DNA of 64,000 bases from Bog-950 sp046329535. GTDB taxonomy: Bacteria > Bacteroidota > Bacteroidia > Chitinophagales > LD1. Position numbers and translations under genes: made by a program. Shown here one piece after another: positions 45,149 through 53,248 of the stretch. Under the pieces are notes generated by a model. That model searched no databases and was not told the origin of the DNA. It worked only from the letters and a program-made list of their open reading frames with translations. The stretch is taken from assembly GCA_046329535.1 (NCBI GenBank), contig JAXLUN010000004.1, positions 459,532 to 523,531 of the forward strand, in the 5' to 3' direction. The first letter of the stretch is position 1. Each line of letters opens with the position of its first letter.

Positions 45149-46231
45149 ATGTTTCTGTCCAAAATCTCACTTCTTAACTTTAAGAACCACGCTTCGCTTT
45201 CGCTTAATTTTTCAAAAAAAATCAATTGCTTTATCGGTAATAATGGAGTGGGTAAAACCAATATTCTGGATGCCATCTACTATTTGTGTTTGACCAAAAG
45301 CTACTTTAATAGTGTAGATCAGCAGAATATCCGTTTCGGTAGTGACTTTTTTCGTTTAGATGGAGCCTTTTTAAAGGCTGGTGAAAAGTTCTCTGTGTGT
45401 TATAAGCTACCGCCAAATAAAAGAAAAGAGTTATCAGTGAATGAAACCATTATGCCCAAATTGAGCGACCACATTGGAGAATTTCCTTGTATCATTATAT
45501 CGCCCGATGATAGTCAGTTGGTGCTGGGCAGCAGCGAAGAAAGACGGAAGTTTTTAGATAGCACTATTTCTCAGGTTAATCATGAATATCTGGAGTGGCT
45601 GATGGTTTACAATAAACTACTAACCCAGCGGAATGCTGCCCTCAAACATTTTGCCGATACACATACGGTTGATAAGCAGTTGCTGGAAACATATGACCGG
45701 CAACTGATTCCGATTGGGTCAAAGATACATGAAGCCAGACGGGTGATGATTGATAAACTGCGTCCAGTTTTTCAGAAGTTTTATAAGCAAATAAGCCTAG
45801 AGAGAGAACTGGTTAGTTTTGAATATTCTTCGCAGCTGAATGAAAGGCCCTTCAATGAATTGCTGGAGAGTAATCTGAAGCGCGATGTTCTTCTTCAGCG
45901 TACTGAAGCCGGTATTCATAAAGATGACCTGGACTTTAATATTGGTCAAAGTAAAATGAAGAAGTTTGGGTCGCAGGGTCAACAAAAGAGCTTCATCATA
46001 GCCATGAAGTTTGCGCAGTACGAACTGATTAAGCAAAGCAAGCTGTTTAAGCCATTGTTGCTGATAGATGATATTTTCGATAAGCTGGATAATGACCGCA
46101 GCCAGAAATTGATAGAGTTGGTAGCAGGGAGTGATTTTGGACAGGTTTTTATAACCGATACAAAAGACAGCCACATCCGCGAAACCCTGAAAAATAAGGA
46201 AGATCTTTACCAAGTTATACCCGTCAGATAG
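45149..46231 (+). CDS. recF: DNA replication/repair protein RecF
   Basis: The 360-residue SMC-like ATPase loads RecA at gaps with RecO/RecR. Walker A is GNNGVGKTN (about 29-37). The ABC-like signature FGSQGQQKS is at about residue 272, and Walker B is LLLIDDIFDKLD at about 305. The N-terminal 'LLNFKNHASLSLNFS' and the DDSQLVLGSSEERRKFLD segment are diagnostic. Length is standard. It is divergent from pdhA with a 27-base gap and is followed 126 bases later by a secreted-protein gene. Confidence 0.97.
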   Translation: MFLSKISLLNFKNHASLSLNFSKKINCFIGNNGVGKTNILDAIYYLCLTKSYFNSVDQQNIRFGSDFFRLDGAFLKAGEKFSVCYKLPPNKRKELSVNETIMPKLSDHIGEFPCIIISPDDSQLVLGSSEERRKFLDSTISQVNHEYLEWLMVYNKLLTQRNAALKHFADTHTVDKQLLETYDRQLIPIGSKIHEARRVMIDKLRPVFQKFYKQISLERELVSFEYSSQLNERPFNELLESNLKRDVLLQRTEAGIHKDDLDFNIGQSKMKKFGSQGQQKSFIIAMKFAQYELIKQSKLFKPLLLIDDIFDKLDNDRSQKLIELVAGSDFGQVFITDTKDSHIRETLKNKEDLYQVIPVR

Positions 46232-46357
46232 GTTGTTTTCCTGTTTTTTTACGTCTTGTTCTGATTTTAGCTCTTTCATCAGACTTTAGTTTCGGTTAGC
46301 GGCTCATCATTATTTCTAATTTCGCCACCGTTCAATAATTTATAAACCCAAACACAC

Positions 46358-48283
46358 ATGAAGAAAGTATACTTCTCTCTCTTAGCATTAGTGTCACTTT
46401 CCATAACCGGATTGAAGGCACAGGTATTTTTTAGTGATAATTTTTCCAGCAACAATCTTCCCGGCTGGACGGTGGTGAACCACGCTCAAGGCGGTGGCAG
46501 CAACGTTTCTTGGATTTGGAGCAGTAACCCGACTAGTGCCGGTCAATATGCCGGTACGTTTAATAGCCCGGGAGCATCTAACGGCCATATTCGCATTGAT
46601 AGTGATAACTTTGGTGTGGATGGTATTTCTGAATACAGCACTATTACCTCATCGGCTATCAATTGTACAGGCAAGGCGGCCGTAGTGCTTGGATTTACCG
46701 AGTATTACCGCAAGTTTTATTCCGATACCGGAACCGTTTTAGTTAGTAACGATTCAGTAAACTGGACGGTGGTGCACACTTCTTCCGATGGTCTGTTGCC
46801 GAATGATGGGGGCAACAACCCGAACGTAGTTTCTGAAAATATATCGGCAATAGCAGCTAACCAAGCCACTGTTTACATCCGCTTCAGCTGGGTAGGAGCA
46901 TATGACTACTACTGGTTTGTGGATGATGTTACACTCACTTTACCGGATGCTAACGATATAGCCTCTACCGAAGTGCAAAACGTTTTAAGCAACGGTTGCC
47001 AGTTAACCAATGCCGAAGTAGTCAAACTAAAAGTAACCAACAACGGTCTTACAGCTATTGATTCGTTTACGGCTAAATACCAAACTAATGGTGGGGCAGT
47101 GATTTCTGAAAAGGTTATTCTGCCAGCTTCATTGGCATACGGCACATCTTATACCTATACATATACAGGAACTGCTGACTATTCTGCTCCTTCAACCTAC
47201 GTTATTTATGCCTGGGCAGAGTTAGCCAATGATACGGTTCACGCCAACGATACTGCTTTTGGCCTGGCTATTTCTGCCGCCAGTTCAACGGTTCCTTATA
47301 CTATGGGGTTTGAAGTACCTAACATCGGTAACGAAATTGGTGGATTTACCTGGACTAACGAAGACTCTAATAATGATGGATTCTCTTGGGGACTTAGTAC
47401 CTTCTCACCCAACTTAGGTTCTGTTCATTTCCGCAATGACTGGAACGATGACGGGCAAACTGCTGCAAATGACTGGTTATTCAGCCCTTGTCTTACCTTA
47501 ACCAATACCAAAGCATACAAGCTTAAATTCTTTACCGAAGTGGGGTCGGATAACAATGGCGTATATGATGAAAAGTTGGAAGTTAAAACCGGTACAGTTA
47601 ATACCTCTGCAGGAATGACAGAAATGATTCAGGATTTCGGAATACTTTCCAACGATGTGTATGAAGAAAAGATTGTAGCCTTTAAACCGGCTACTGCGGG
47701 CACCTACTATGTTGGTTTCCACTGCTACAGCGATGCCGATAAGTTTTTTCTGGATATTGATGATGTAACTATCGAAGAGTTATTTAAACCCAGTGCTGCT
47801 TTTGTTACCAATCAGAGTGGCTTATCAGTGAATGTTACCGATGGCTCGGATGATATGATTACCGACTGGACCTGGAACTGGGGCGATGGTAGTGCCAACT
47901 CTAACGGACAAACTCCGGCACCCCACACTTATGCCAATCAAGGCACTTATGAGGTTTGTTTATATGTAACTAACCTGGCTGGTTCCGACACTCTTTGCAA
48001 AACCATTACTATTTCAGGTATTGAAGATGTAGATGTAAGCAATCAGATAAGTGTTTATCCAAACCCGACTAACCACTTCCTGAATGTAATGATGAACCAG
48101 TCCGTTACTACTTCGGCTCGTGTAGATATTATTAATGCTGTTGGGCAGGTGGTGATGAGCAGAACTACCGGAGCTAACAGTGTAGAAAAATTTGATTTGA
48201 GTCATTTAGCACAAGGTGTTTACCACGTGCAGATTACCAGCGAAGGTCTCAAAGCTTACAAGAAGTTTGTTTATACCAAATAA
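46358..48283 (+). CDS. T9SS-secreted protein with choice-of-anchor-J-type and PKD domains
   Basis: The 641-residue exported protein has a signal peptide (MKKVYFSLLALVSLSITGLKAQ in part, 1-21) and an N-terminal cleaved-adhesin/choice-of-anchor-J-like domain (about 25-195, with 'SSNNLPGWTVVNH' and the closing WFVDDVTLTLP). An Ig-like spacer follows (about 198-310), then a second J-like domain (about 312-475, ending FFLDIDDVTIEE). A PKD domain (about 478-558) shows the diagnostic WNWGDGS and AGTYEVCL-like NQGTYEVCLYV. The T9SS type A sorting domain starts at YPNPTNH and ends AYKKFVYTK. It is likely a surface or released adhesin; no catalytic motif is evident. Confidence 0.88.
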   Translation: MKKVYFSLLALVSLSITGLKAQVFFSDNFSSNNLPGWTVVNHAQGGGSNVSWIWSSNPTSAGQYAGTFNSPGASNGHIRIDSDNFGVDGISEYSTITSSAINCTGKAAVVLGFTEYYRKFYSDTGTVLVSNDSVNWTVVHTSSDGLLPNDGGNNPNVVSENISAIAANQATVYIRFSWVGAYDYYWFVDDVTLTLPDANDIASTEVQNVLSNGCQLTNAEVVKLKVTNNGLTAIDSFTAKYQTNGGAVISEKVILPASLAYGTSYTYTYTGTADYSAPSTYVIYAWAELANDTVHANDTAFGLAISAASSTVPYTMGFEVPNIGNEIGGFTWTNEDSNNDGFSWGLSTFSPNLGSVHFRNDWNDDGQTAANDWLFSPCLTLTNTKAYKLKFFTEVGSDNNGVYDEKLEVKTGTVNTSAGMTEMIQDFGILSNDVYEEKIVAFKPATAGTYYVGFHCYSDADKFFLDIDDVTIEELFKPSAAFVTNQSGLSVNVTDGSDDMITDWTWNWGDGSANSNGQTPAPHTYANQGTYEVCLYVTNLAGSDTLCKTITISGIEDVDVSNQISVYPNPTNHFLNVMMNQSVTTSARVDIINAVGQVVMSRTTGANSVEKFDLSHLAQGVYHVQITSEGLKAYKKFVYTK

Positions 48284-48300
48284 ACATCTTGTATGTTTTC

Positions 48301-48340
48301 AATAAAAAAAGCCCCGAAGCAATTCGGGGCTTTTTTTATT
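48301..48340. terminator. bidirectional intrinsic terminator between the PKD protein and cysK
   Basis: A perfect 18-bp stem (48301-48318 with 48323-48340) with a GCAA (GNRA) loop and T tracts on both strands. It lies 17 bases after both convergent stop codons and serves both transcripts. Confidence 0.9.
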
Positions 48341-48356
48341 GAAATGGTTTTTATGC

Positions 48357-49274
48357 CTACAATTCAAACAAACCTTCAATAGACAGGTAACGTTCTCCGG
48401 TATCATAATTAAAACCTAGAATAGTTTTGCCGGCTGGTATTTCCGGTAGCTTTTTAGCAATGGCCGCTAAAGTGGCCCCCGATGACACTCCGCCAAAAAG
48501 AGCTTCTTCCTTAGCCGCCCGTTGAGCGTAGTCAAAGGCTTCCTCTTTGGTAATCTGTATTACCCCATCCAGCAGGTTGGTGTTCAGGTTTACGGGTATA
48601 AACCCTGCTCCTATACCCTGTATCGGGTGTGGTGCGGGGGCTCCTCCGCTAATCACCGGAGAGGCAGCTGGCTCTACGGCAAATACCTTCACGTTAGGAA
48701 ACTTCTCCTTCAGCACTCTGGCTACTCCGGTTATGTGTCCACCCGTTCCTACTCCGGTAATCAGATAATCTATACCTTCCGGAAAATCGGCCAGTATTTC
48801 CTGAGCGGTGTATTTTACATGTGCCTCCACATTGGCGGCATTATCAAACTGCGAAGGTATCCAGCTATTGGGAGTTGCTTCGGCCAGTTCCTTCGCTCTT
48901 TCTATAGCCCCTTTCATGCCCTTCTCGCGCGGGGTCAATTCAAAGGTGGCGCCATAGGCTTTCATCAGTCTTCTTCTTTCAATACTCATACTTTCGGGCA
49001 TCACCAATACCAGTTTGTATCCCTTTACAGCAGCTACAATGGCCAGTCCAATACCGGTATTACCCGAAGTCGGCTCAATAATTACACTGCCGGGTTTCAG
49101 GAGACCTTTCTGCTCGGCATCTTCTATCATAGAAAGAGCAATACGGTCTTTAATACTGCCCCCGGGGTTTTGTTTCTCCAGCTTAATGTACACCGTATGC
49201 GTGGTCCCATACAAATGGTTAATGCGCAGGTGAGGGGTACGGCCGATAGTTTCCAGAATGTTATTTGCTTTCAT
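48357..49274 (-). CDS. cysK: cysteine synthase (O-acetylserine sulfhydrylase)
   Basis: The 305-residue PLP enzyme makes cysteine from O-acetylserine and sulfide in the cytosol. The PLP Lys is in GGSIKDRIALSM (about residue 42). The substrate loop is PTSGNTGIGLAIVAA (about 68-82), and the phosphate-binding turn is TGVGTGGHITGVARVL (about 172-187). The C-terminal LFGGVSSGATLAA is also family-typical. It follows cysE by 30 bases on the same strand, so serine acetylation and sulfide incorporation are co-expressed. Both lie downstream of the poly-Cys leader and terminator at 50135-50273. The operon ends at the strong terminator at 48301-48340. Confidence 0.95.
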   Translation of the reverse strand: MKANNILETIGRTPHLRINHLYGTTHTVYIKLEKQNPGGSIKDRIALSMIEDAEQKGLLKPGSVIIEPTSGNTGIGLAIVAAVKGYKLVLVMPESMSIERRRLMKAYGATFELTPREKGMKGAIERAKELAEATPNSWIPSQFDNAANVEAHVKYTAQEILADFPEGIDYLITGVGTGGHITGVARVLKEKFPNVKVFAVEPAASPVISGGAPAPHPIQGIGAGFIPVNLNTNLLDGVIQITKEEAFDYAQRAAKEEALFGGVSSGATLAAIAKKLPEIPAGKTILGFNYDTGERYLSIEGLFEL

Positions 49275-49304
49275 TGTTATTGATTTTTTATGTGGATAAT
49301 AGAT

Positions 49305-50129
49305 TTATATGACAAATTCAATCACTTCATTCATTTCGCTCTTATCGCGGATAGTTACATCGCTTTTATGGTAAACAAACGAAAGAGGAGGTACGCTCTC
49401 GGTGAGCCAAACATTGCCGCCTATCACCGTGTCATGGCCAATGATGGTTTGTCCACCAAGGATGCAGCTACCGGCATAAATAATTACACGATCTTCGATG
49501 GTCGGGTGACGTTTGGCGTTTTGCTGTTCTTTGCGCACCGCCAGAGCCCCCAGCGTTACTCCCTGGTAGATTTTCACCGAACTGCCTATCACTGTGGTTT
49601 GCCCTATGACTACCCCGGTACCGTGGTCGATAAAGAACGGCACACCGATCTGCGAACCCGGGTGAATATCAATGCCGGTTCGTGTATGCGCATACTCGCT
49701 GATCAGGCGCGGCAACATCGGCACCTGTAAGTTATAGAGCAGATGCGCCAACCGGTAAACAGTAATGGCATAAAAGCCCGGGTAGGCCACTATCACCTCT
49801 TCTATGCTATCGGCTGCGGGGTCGCTTTGTAAAAAGAAGGAAGCGTCCTGAATTAAGTCGTCATACAGGGCTGGCAGCTGTTCAAAAAAATCCTGAGCCA
49901 CCTGTTCGGGCGTACGGCTGCCCGGGCGCAGCACCGGCACCAACAGGTCGGTTAGTTGATTTTTGAGCCGGTCGCGCTTTTCATCGGTCGTTTCGTATTT
50001 GTAGGCAAAGGCCGCATCGGCCGGAAAAAGCAATTCTATCAGCTCATCGGCCAGCTTGTGCGTAAAGGCCCGAGAGGGCAGCTGGCTGAAGTTTACAGGC
50101 GGTGTATTTTTCTGACTCATCTTGTCCAT
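49305..50129 (-). CDS. cysE: serine O-acetyltransferase (EpsC/CysE type)
   Basis: The 274-residue enzyme acetylates serine with acetyl-CoA, the first step of cysteine synthesis. It has a helical N-terminal domain (about 1-150) and a left-handed beta-helix with hexapeptide repeats. The markers are GIDIHPGSQIGVPFFIDHGTG (read in parts), VVIGQTTVIGSSV, QGVTLGAL and the RHPTIEDRVIIYAGSCILGG stretch (about 215-234). Catalytic His residues are in DIHPG and DHGTG. The start is ATG 50129, or ATG 50120 three codons later. The U tract of the leader terminator ends five bases before ATG 50129, so ribosomes on a read-through mRNA would load right at the terminator's 3' edge. Confidence 0.93.
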   Translation of the reverse strand: MDKMSQKNTPPVNFSQLPSRAFTHKLADELIELLFPADAAFAYKYETTDEKRDRLKNQLTDLLVPVLRPGSRTPEQVAQDFFEQLPALYDDLIQDASFFLQSDPAADSIEEVIVAYPGFYAITVYRLAHLLYNLQVPMLPRLISEYAHTRTGIDIHPGSQIGVPFFIDHGTGVVIGQTTVIGSSVKIYQGVTLGALAVRKEQQNAKRHPTIEDRVIIYAGSCILGGQTIIGHDTVIGGNVWLTESVPPLSFVYHKSDVTIRDKSEMNEVIEFVI

Positions 50130-50134
50130 TTTTT

Positions 50135-50171
50135 AAAAAAAAAAAAAAACCCTTCGGGTCAGCGAAGGGTT
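50135..50171 (-). terminator. leader (attenuator) terminator ahead of cysE
   Basis: On the minus strand the stem AACCCTTCG (50171-50163) with CGAAGGGTT (50156-50148) forms 9 perfect pairs around a six-base loop, followed by a T tract formed by 15 consecutive bases from 50149 down to 50135. It lies between the cysteine leader ORF and cysE, not after a gene, which is the placement of an attenuator. Its 5' arm can instead pair with AGGGGTT at 50228-50222 (7 pairs, one G-U). Confidence 0.85.
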
Positions 50172-50201
50172 CTATACGTTATCATGTTTTAACTATTGTC
50201 A

Positions 50202-50273
50202 TTACACATGCATACTGATATAACCCCTAGGGTGGTTACAACAGCAACAACATGTGGTGTTTGTCATTAACAT
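50202..50273 (-). CDS. cysteine leader peptide with five consecutive Cys codons
   Basis: A 23-codon minus-strand ORF opens at ATG 50273 (a second ATG is at 50267) and closes with TAA at 50204-50202. Codons 8-12 are TGT TGT TGC TGT TGT, five Cys in a row, giving the local peptide TTCCCCCNHPRG. It ends 30 bases before the leader terminator and 72 bases before cysE. AACC-A-CC right after the Cys run (50237-50231) can pair with GG-GGTT (50227-50222), and AGGGGTT (50228-50222) can alternatively pair with the terminator's 5' arm. This fits a stalling peptide that senses charged tRNA-Cys: starvation stalls the ribosome on the Cys codons, frees the second segment and prevents termination. Too short for homology, but codon run plus location plus alternative folds support it strongly. 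Confidence 0.82.
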   Translation of the reverse strand: MLMTNTTCCCCCNHPRGYISMHV

Positions 50274-50277
50274 GCGG

Positions 50278-50285
50278 CTAAAGTA
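50278..50285 (-). promoter_or_regulatory. candidate -7 box (TACTTTAG) of the cysE-cysK leader transcript
   Basis: TACTTTAG on the minus strand, one mismatch from TAnnTTTG, four bases before the leader ATG 50273. No matching -33 element is found about 19-21 bases upstream. If it is used, the leader ORF would be leaderless or nearly so. Confidence 0.35.
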
Positions 50286-50397
50286 AAATAGTTTTTGAAA
50301 GTTTTATCTCGTCATTACTTTAAAAACTCAAGCAATCTTATCCGTTCAAGATTACATAATAGTTAGTTACCTAGCAGAAATGATAATCAGATTCAAT

Positions 50398-50427
50398 TTT
50401 GCTTTTTTATAAATTCATGTAGGTTTG
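50398..50427 (+). promoter_or_regulatory. Bacteroidota promoter of the thiolase gene
   Basis: TTTG at 50398-50401 (-33 element), an 18-base spacer and TAGGTTTG at 50420-50427 (exact TAnnTTTG). This is the best promoter match in the window. The ATG at 50461 is 33 bases further on, leaving a 5' UTR of roughly 27 bases. The region 50286-50397 between it and the leader promoter holds nothing else recognised. Confidence 0.6.
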
Positions 50428-50460
50428 TGCCATTATTATTCACCTGTAAATTCTTTAAAC

Positions 50461-51636
50461 ATGAATGAAGTATATATTGTGAGTGTTGCCAGAACTCCTA
50501 TTGGCAGCCTTAGTGGAGTATTATCTCAGTTGAGTGCAGTGCAATTAGGCGCACAAACAATTAAAAAAGCTATTGAACGTGCCGGAATTACCGGAAATGA
50601 CGTAGATGAAGTTATTATGGGTAATGTAATTCAGGCAAACACCGGGCAGGCGCCTGCCCGGCAGGCAGCTATAGCGGCAGGGGTACATGTTAATGCAACT
50701 TGCACTACTATTAATAAAGTTTGTGCTTCCGGTATGAAAGCGATAATAGTGGGTGCTCAATCAATCATGTTGGGAGATAAAGATGTAGTAGTTGCCGGTG
50801 GTATGGAAAGTATGACCAATGCACCATACATGATAGCAAATGGGAGAAACGGTTACCGCTATGGTAACGGAGAGTTAGCCGATGCTATTGTACGCGATGC
50901 ATTACAAGACCCTTACAGCAAAGAGATGATGGGAGCAAGTGGAGATCGTTGCGCTAAGAAATTCAATTTTACTCGTGAAGATCAGGACGCATTTGCCATC
51001 GAAAGCTATCGCAGAGCAGGAGAAGCGTATAAAAACGGATGGTTTAATGAGGAACTGTTTGATGTAGAGATTGCTGGTCGTGGAGAATCAACTTTTGTAA
51101 AAGAAGATGAGGAATACAAAAAACTTCGTGCCGATAAGGTAGCAACTCTTAAACCAGCTTTTGGGAAAGACGGAACGGTAACGGCCGTTAATGCTTCTAA
51201 AATTAATGACGGGGCGGCTGCAGTTGTTTTAATGAGCGCTAAGAAGGTCAAGGAGCTAGGCATAACTCCCATCGCTAAGCTTACGGGATATGCCGATGCT
51301 GAACAGGCACCGGATGATTTCACTACCTCTCCTTCCATAGCCATGCCTAAAGCTGCAGCCAAGGCTGGATTACAAATTAATAACATTGACTACTTCGAAA
51401 TTAACGAAGCATTCAGCAACGTAACTATGGCCAATACTAAGCTATTAAGTCTCGATCCGACTAAGGTTAATGCCTTTGGTGGTGCGGTAGCTTTAGGTCA
51501 CCCTGTTGGGGCTAGCGGAGCTCGCATTATTATCACTTTGTTATCTGTATTAAAAAACAAAGGCGGCAAATACGGTTGTGCCGGCATTTGTAATGGTGGT
51601 GGCGGTGCCAGTGCGGTTGTTATTGAAAGATTGTAA
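50461..51636 (+). CDS. acetyl-CoA C-acetyltransferase (thiolase)
   Basis: The 391-residue (ATG 50461) cytosolic enzyme condenses or cleaves acyl-CoAs. The active-site Cys88 is in TTINKVCASGMKAI. The second motif is FEINEAFSNVTMAN, His about 348 is in GGAVALGHPVGASGAR, and the proton-shuttling Cys about 378 is in CAGICNGGGGAS. Length and motifs fit biosynthetic or degradative acetoacetyl-CoA thiolase; the two are not separable by eye. I do not use the frame extension to 50425, because the promoter box at 50420-50427 lies there. A hairpin terminator follows at 51656. Confidence 0.93.
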   Translation: MNEVYIVSVARTPIGSLSGVLSQLSAVQLGAQTIKKAIERAGITGNDVDEVIMGNVIQANTGQAPARQAAIAAGVHVNATCTTINKVCASGMKAIIVGAQSIMLGDKDVVVAGGMESMTNAPYMIANGRNGYRYGNGELADAIVRDALQDPYSKEMMGASGDRCAKKFNFTREDQDAFAIESYRRAGEAYKNGWFNEELFDVEIAGRGESTFVKEDEEYKKLRADKVATLKPAFGKDGTVTAVNASKINDGAAAVVLMSAKKVKELGITPIAKLTGYADAEQAPDDFTTSPSIAMPKAAAKAGLQINNIDYFEINEAFSNVTMANTKLLSLDPTKVNAFGGAVALGHPVGASGARIIITLLSVLKNKGGKYGCAGICNGGGGASAVVIERL

Positions 51637-51655
51637 TGGATTTTTTTTATTTATG

Positions 51656-51696
51656 AAGGTGCTAAGGGTTGTTATAAGATACAATCTTAGCACCTT
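51656..51696 (+). terminator. terminator hairpin after the thiolase gene
   Basis: AAGGTGCTAAG (51656-51666) pairs perfectly with CTTAGCACCTT (51686-51696), and GTTGT/ACAAT extends it inside. A weak T-rich tail (TACAATTTTG) follows. Confidence 0.6.
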
Positions 51697-51767
51697 TACA
51701 ATTTTGTGTAAGTCAAAGCTTCTACAGCATTTTGACACACTAAACAGGTAGTTGAAACGTTTAAATA

Positions 51768-52763
51768 ATGATGAAAAGAATAACTATCCTGTTTATTTTT
51801 CTACTGGGCATTCATTTTTGCTTTTCCCAAAAGATGAAAGTACCTAAAGGCGCGGTGCAACCTGTAAGTCAGATTGTTTTATCAAAGACAAGCCTTCAGA
51901 AGTTGGAGCGTATGGAAGATACACTCACTCAATTAGCTGAGGTTATTACATTCGATTCATTGTTGGATAATCGAAAGAAAGCCAATTATTCTTTTATACC
52001 AAAACTCGTAGAGGCTCTTAAAACGGACAACTCATTTGCATATCCCTTCGACTCGTTGCAAACTATCTCCAGAATTTACTCACCGGATAGTAATTTTCGA
52101 ATCTTTACCTGGCAACTGGTTCTTCCTAAAGGCAGATTTCGATATTACGGATTTATTCAGATGAAGAGTTCGAAAATGAAAATATTTCCTTTATACGACT
52201 GGAGTGATACTATGCAGTATCATACACAAATGACAACAACCAATGAAAATTGGTATGGGTCACTTTACTATAATATAATATCCAAGCAGGCAGGCAAGAA
52301 AACTGTTTATACCCTCTTTGGTTTCGAGGGTGCTGATGTAATTACCCGAAGAAAGGTGTTGGATGTTCTCACTTTCGATGAGACAGGAAAACCTCATTTC
52401 GGTGCCCCCTTATTCTATATTCAGCTATCAGAAGATTCTTCACGATATAAAAAAACAGATACACTGAATCGCTTCTTCATTGAGTATAAATACAATGCTT
52501 CCACAACCTTTAACTACAATCCGCAAATGGAAATGATAGTTTGGGACCATGTTGCTCCTCCGAATGAAAAAGGAAACGGAGCCACCTTCAGTTATGTACC
52601 GGATGGTACTTACGAAGGATTTGAGTGGAAAAATAACCGCTGGAACTGGGTCGAAAAAGTATTTACGTTTTCTATTAACGAGTTAGATAATCCTCCGATA
52701 CCGGCACCGCTTTTTGGACAGCCGGATAAACAGCCGCAACTGCCTACTGAAAATCCGAAGTAA
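51768..52763 (+). CDS. secreted protein of unknown function
   Basis: I do not recognise this 331-residue protein as a named family. It has a signal peptide (KRITILFIFLLGIHFCFSQ, about 3-21; start at ATG 51768 or 51771). The body is beta-rich with many aromatic residues (FRYYGFIQMK, NWYGSLYYNII, TTFNYNPQMEMIVWDHV) and ends in a Pro-rich tail (PPIPAPLFGQPDKQPQLPTE). There are no Cys beyond the signal region and no catalytic motif I can identify. The same layout is common in conserved Bacteroidota exported proteins of unknown role. The next small secreted protein follows 52 bases later and may share the transcript. Confidence 0.65.
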   Translation: MMKRITILFIFLLGIHFCFSQKMKVPKGAVQPVSQIVLSKTSLQKLERMEDTLTQLAEVITFDSLLDNRKKANYSFIPKLVEALKTDNSFAYPFDSLQTISRIYSPDSNFRIFTWQLVLPKGRFRYYGFIQMKSSKMKIFPLYDWSDTMQYHTQMTTTNENWYGSLYYNIISKQAGKKTVYTLFGFEGADVITRRKVLDVLTFDETGKPHFGAPLFYIQLSEDSSRYKKTDTLNRFFIEYKYNASTTFNYNPQMEMIVWDHVAPPNEKGNGATFSYVPDGTYEGFEWKNNRWNWVEKVFTFSINELDNPPIPAPLFGQPDKQPQLPTENPK

Positions 52764-52815
52764 GGAAGTATTGCCGTTTCTGACTGATTAAATGTTACTT
52801 TCATTAAAAAATAGT

Positions 52816-53217
52816 ATGAGAATATTCTTTGTATGGGTGCTGATGGTAGTAGCATCTACTCTTGTTTACAGCCAGACTACACTTAGTTTTTGTGCAGGCA
52901 TTGATAACGAACGATGTGCCTTTAATAATACCAAGTTCATATCTGTTCCAGACAGTTCTACTGCCAAGATATTCATGATGGTGTCGGGTAATAATGATCA
53001 AACACTGGCAACCGGCAAACTTATTTACAAGTTGTATTCCGTCAATAAAAAAGGGGAGGAGACATACATCAATACTTTGGAGCAATCTATTCAGCCTGAA
53101 TGGATTTATGCCTGGCAACCCGCTTTTTTTAATACTCCGGGTAAGTATACCGTGACGGTTTATAATGATGCCAATCGGATACTCAACACTAAAAGTTTTG
53201 AGTTATTTGACCGATAA
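52816..53217 (+). CDS. small secreted protein of unknown function
   Basis: The product is 133 residues from ATG 52816, chosen because it gives a compact signal peptide (MRIFFVWVLMVVASTLVYSQ); the upstream ATG 52792 adds eight residues. The mature part is a single beta-sandwich-like domain of about 110 residues with two Cys (SFCAGIDNERCAF, likely a disulfide) and repeated beta strands (SAKIFMMVSGNND-type, KYTVTVYNDANRI). It may be an Ig-like or adaptor fold; no family assigned. Confidence 0.6.
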   Translation: MRIFFVWVLMVVASTLVYSQTTLSFCAGIDNERCAFNNTKFISVPDSSTAKIFMMVSGNNDQTLATGKLIYKLYSVNKKGEETYINTLEQSIQPEWIYAWQPAFFNTPGKYTVTVYNDANRILNTKSFELFDR

Positions 53218-53248
53218 AGAATTACCGTTGTTAGATTTCCAAGCTTGT

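Noticed and set aside
48522..49283. Long open frame (253 codons) on the plus strand opposite cysK
   Set aside because: It lies entirely antisense to a clear cysK, its translation is low-complexity with many Tyr, Gly and Ser, and it shows no family motif; it is a shadow of the cysK coding frame.
49290..49730. 146-codon plus-strand frame opposite cysE
   Set aside because: Antisense to the hexapeptide-repeat region of cysE, whose repeats create open frames on the other strand; no promoter or domain.
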